Positions 13,264 through 14,102 of a stretch of 14,102 nt of DNA are shown here, piece by piece (the stretch's first letter is position 1; every line of letters starts with the position of its first letter). The DNA comes from Actinomycetota bacterium (GTDB lineage: Bacteria; Actinomycetota; Thermoleophilia; UBA2241), in the NCBI GenBank assembly GCA_026392265.1, contig JAPLCL010000187.1, forward strand, positions 1 to 14,102, in the 5' to 3' direction. The notes beneath the pieces are model-generated. The model was given only the letters and a program-made list of their open reading frames with translations. It was not told the DNA's origin and ran no database searches. Made by a program: the position numbers and the translations under genes.

Positions 13264-14102
13264 ATGGCCAAACACATCTTTGTGACGGGGGGCGTGGTCT
13301 CGGGGCTCGGCAAGGGCATCACGGCGGCTTCGGTCGGCCGGCTACTCAAAGCGCGCGGACTCAAGGTGGCGAGCCAGAAATTCGACCCGTACATCAACGT
13401 CGACCCCGGCACCATGAGCCCCTACCAGCACGGTGAGGTGTTCGTCACCGAGGACGGCGCCGAGGCCGACCTCGATCTGGGCCACTACGAGCGTTTCCTC
13501 GACGAGTTCGTGCAGCGCGACTCCAACGTGACCACCGGCGGCATCTATAACGCCGTCATCACCAAGGAGCGCCGCGGCGACTACCTGGGCGGTACGGTCC
13601 AGGTCATCCCGCATATCACCAACGAGATCAAGAGCCGCGTGCACCGCCTGGCGCAGAACACCGGCGCCGACGTGCTCATCACCGAGGTCGGCGGTACTGT
13701 CGGCGACATCGAGAGCCTGCCCTTCCTCGAAGCCATCCGCCAGTTTCGCAAGGACATCGGCCGCGGCAATGTCTTGTACATCCACGTGACCCTGGTGCCG
13801 GTCATCGGCGTGGTCGGCGAACCGAAGACGAAACCCACGCAGCACTCCGTCGCCGAGCTCCGCGAGATCGGCATCCAGCCGGACATCATCGTGGCGCGTT
13901 CCGAGCTCCCGCTCTCTCAGGGGATCCGCGAGAAGATCGCCCTGTTCTGCGACGTCGACCCCGATGCGGTGATCTCGGCGAGCGACGCCGACGACATCTA
14001 CCGCATACCGCTGAACATGCATCGCGAGAAGCTCGACGGGCTCGTGGTCCGTATGCTGGGCCTCGAGTGTGGCGAACCCGACCTCACCGAGTGGCGCGCC
14101 CT
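13264..14102 (+). CDS. pyrG: CTP synthase, N-terminal part (3' end outside window)
   Basis: PyrG makes CTP from UTP, ATP and glutamine. The visible 279 codons cover the amidoligase (synthetase) domain: GGVVSGLGKGI near the N-terminus, QKFDPYINVDPGTMSPYQHG, EDGAEADLDLGHYERF with the Mg-ligand aspartate, TEVGGTVGDIES with the conserved glutamate, and GEPKTKPTQHSV. The glutaminase domain lies beyond the window. ATG 13264 gives the usual MAKHIFVTGG start, with AGGAGG (13247-13252) 11 bases upstream. The in-frame ATG at 13255 would be only two bases from it, which disfavours that start. Expression is probably from its own promoter and may be controlled through the structured leader. In M. tuberculosis pyrG is also near recN. 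Confidence 0.97.
   Translation, partial: MAKHIFVTGGVVSGLGKGITAASVGRLLKARGLKVASQKFDPYINVDPGTMSPYQHGEVFVTEDGAEADLDLGHYERFLDEFVQRDSNVTTGGIYNAVITKERRGDYLGGTVQVIPHITNEIKSRVHRLAQNTGADVLITEVGGTVGDIESLPFLEAIRQFRKDIGRGNVLYIHVTLVPVIGVVGEPKTKPTQHSVAELREIGIQPDIIVARSELPLSQGIREKIALFCDVDPDAVISASDADDIYRIPLNMHREKLDGLVVRMLGLECGEPDLTEWRA

Overview
This is a GC-rich, gene-dense bacterial chromosome segment. All fifteen convincing genes lie on the + strand, mostly with overlaps or very short gaps. The organism looks like a member of the Actinobacteriota or a close relative. The order aroC-aroK-aroB-aroQ-pepQ-efp-(...)-nusB matches Mycobacterium tuberculosis Rv2540c to Rv2533c. The order tlyA-nadK-recN-(...)-pyrG matches Rv1694 to Rv1699. 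Here the two blocks sit on one continuous strand, joined by an ispA-dxs isoprenoid pair. I cannot name the genus; a deep-branching actinobacterial lineage (Thermoleophilia or Coriobacteriia type) is a guess.

Layout. Bases 1-2619 hold the shikimate block: the chorismate synthase tail, shikimate kinase, 3-dehydroquinate synthase and type II dehydroquinase, with overlapping stop/start codons. A Xaa-Pro peptidase follows, also overlapping (2616-3695). A 114-base gap with a GC palindrome and a likely promoter leads to efp (3810-4376). Next is a biotin-dependent carboxyltransferase (4403-6244) fused at its C-terminus to what looks like a whole AccB-type biotin carrier. It sits where many bacteria carry accB-accC between efp and nusB. 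nusB, a tiny XseB-like gene with an apparent CTG start, and a prenyl diphosphate synthase follow (6261-7778). dxs (7823-9700) has its own extended -10 promoter so close to the ATG that its mRNA should be nearly leaderless. tlyA, nadK and recN complete the second block (9709-13012). A 251-base non-coding leader with a promoter and an apparent Shine-Dalgarno-sequestering helix precedes pyrG, which runs off the window at 14102.

Functionally this is core metabolism and information processing: chorismate supply for aromatic compounds, polyproline translation rescue (EF-P), a carboxylation or transcarboxylation step at the pyruvate/oxaloacetate node, rRNA transcription antitermination (NusB), entry to the MEP isoprenoid pathway (Dxs) and prenyl chain building, rRNA 2'-O-methylation, NADP supply, recombination repair and CTP synthesis. 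I see no mobile element, CRISPR array, tRNA or rRNA. The most interesting signals are the carboxyltransferase-AccB fusion with its altered biotin motif, and the pyrG leader. No new defence or mobile system is evident.
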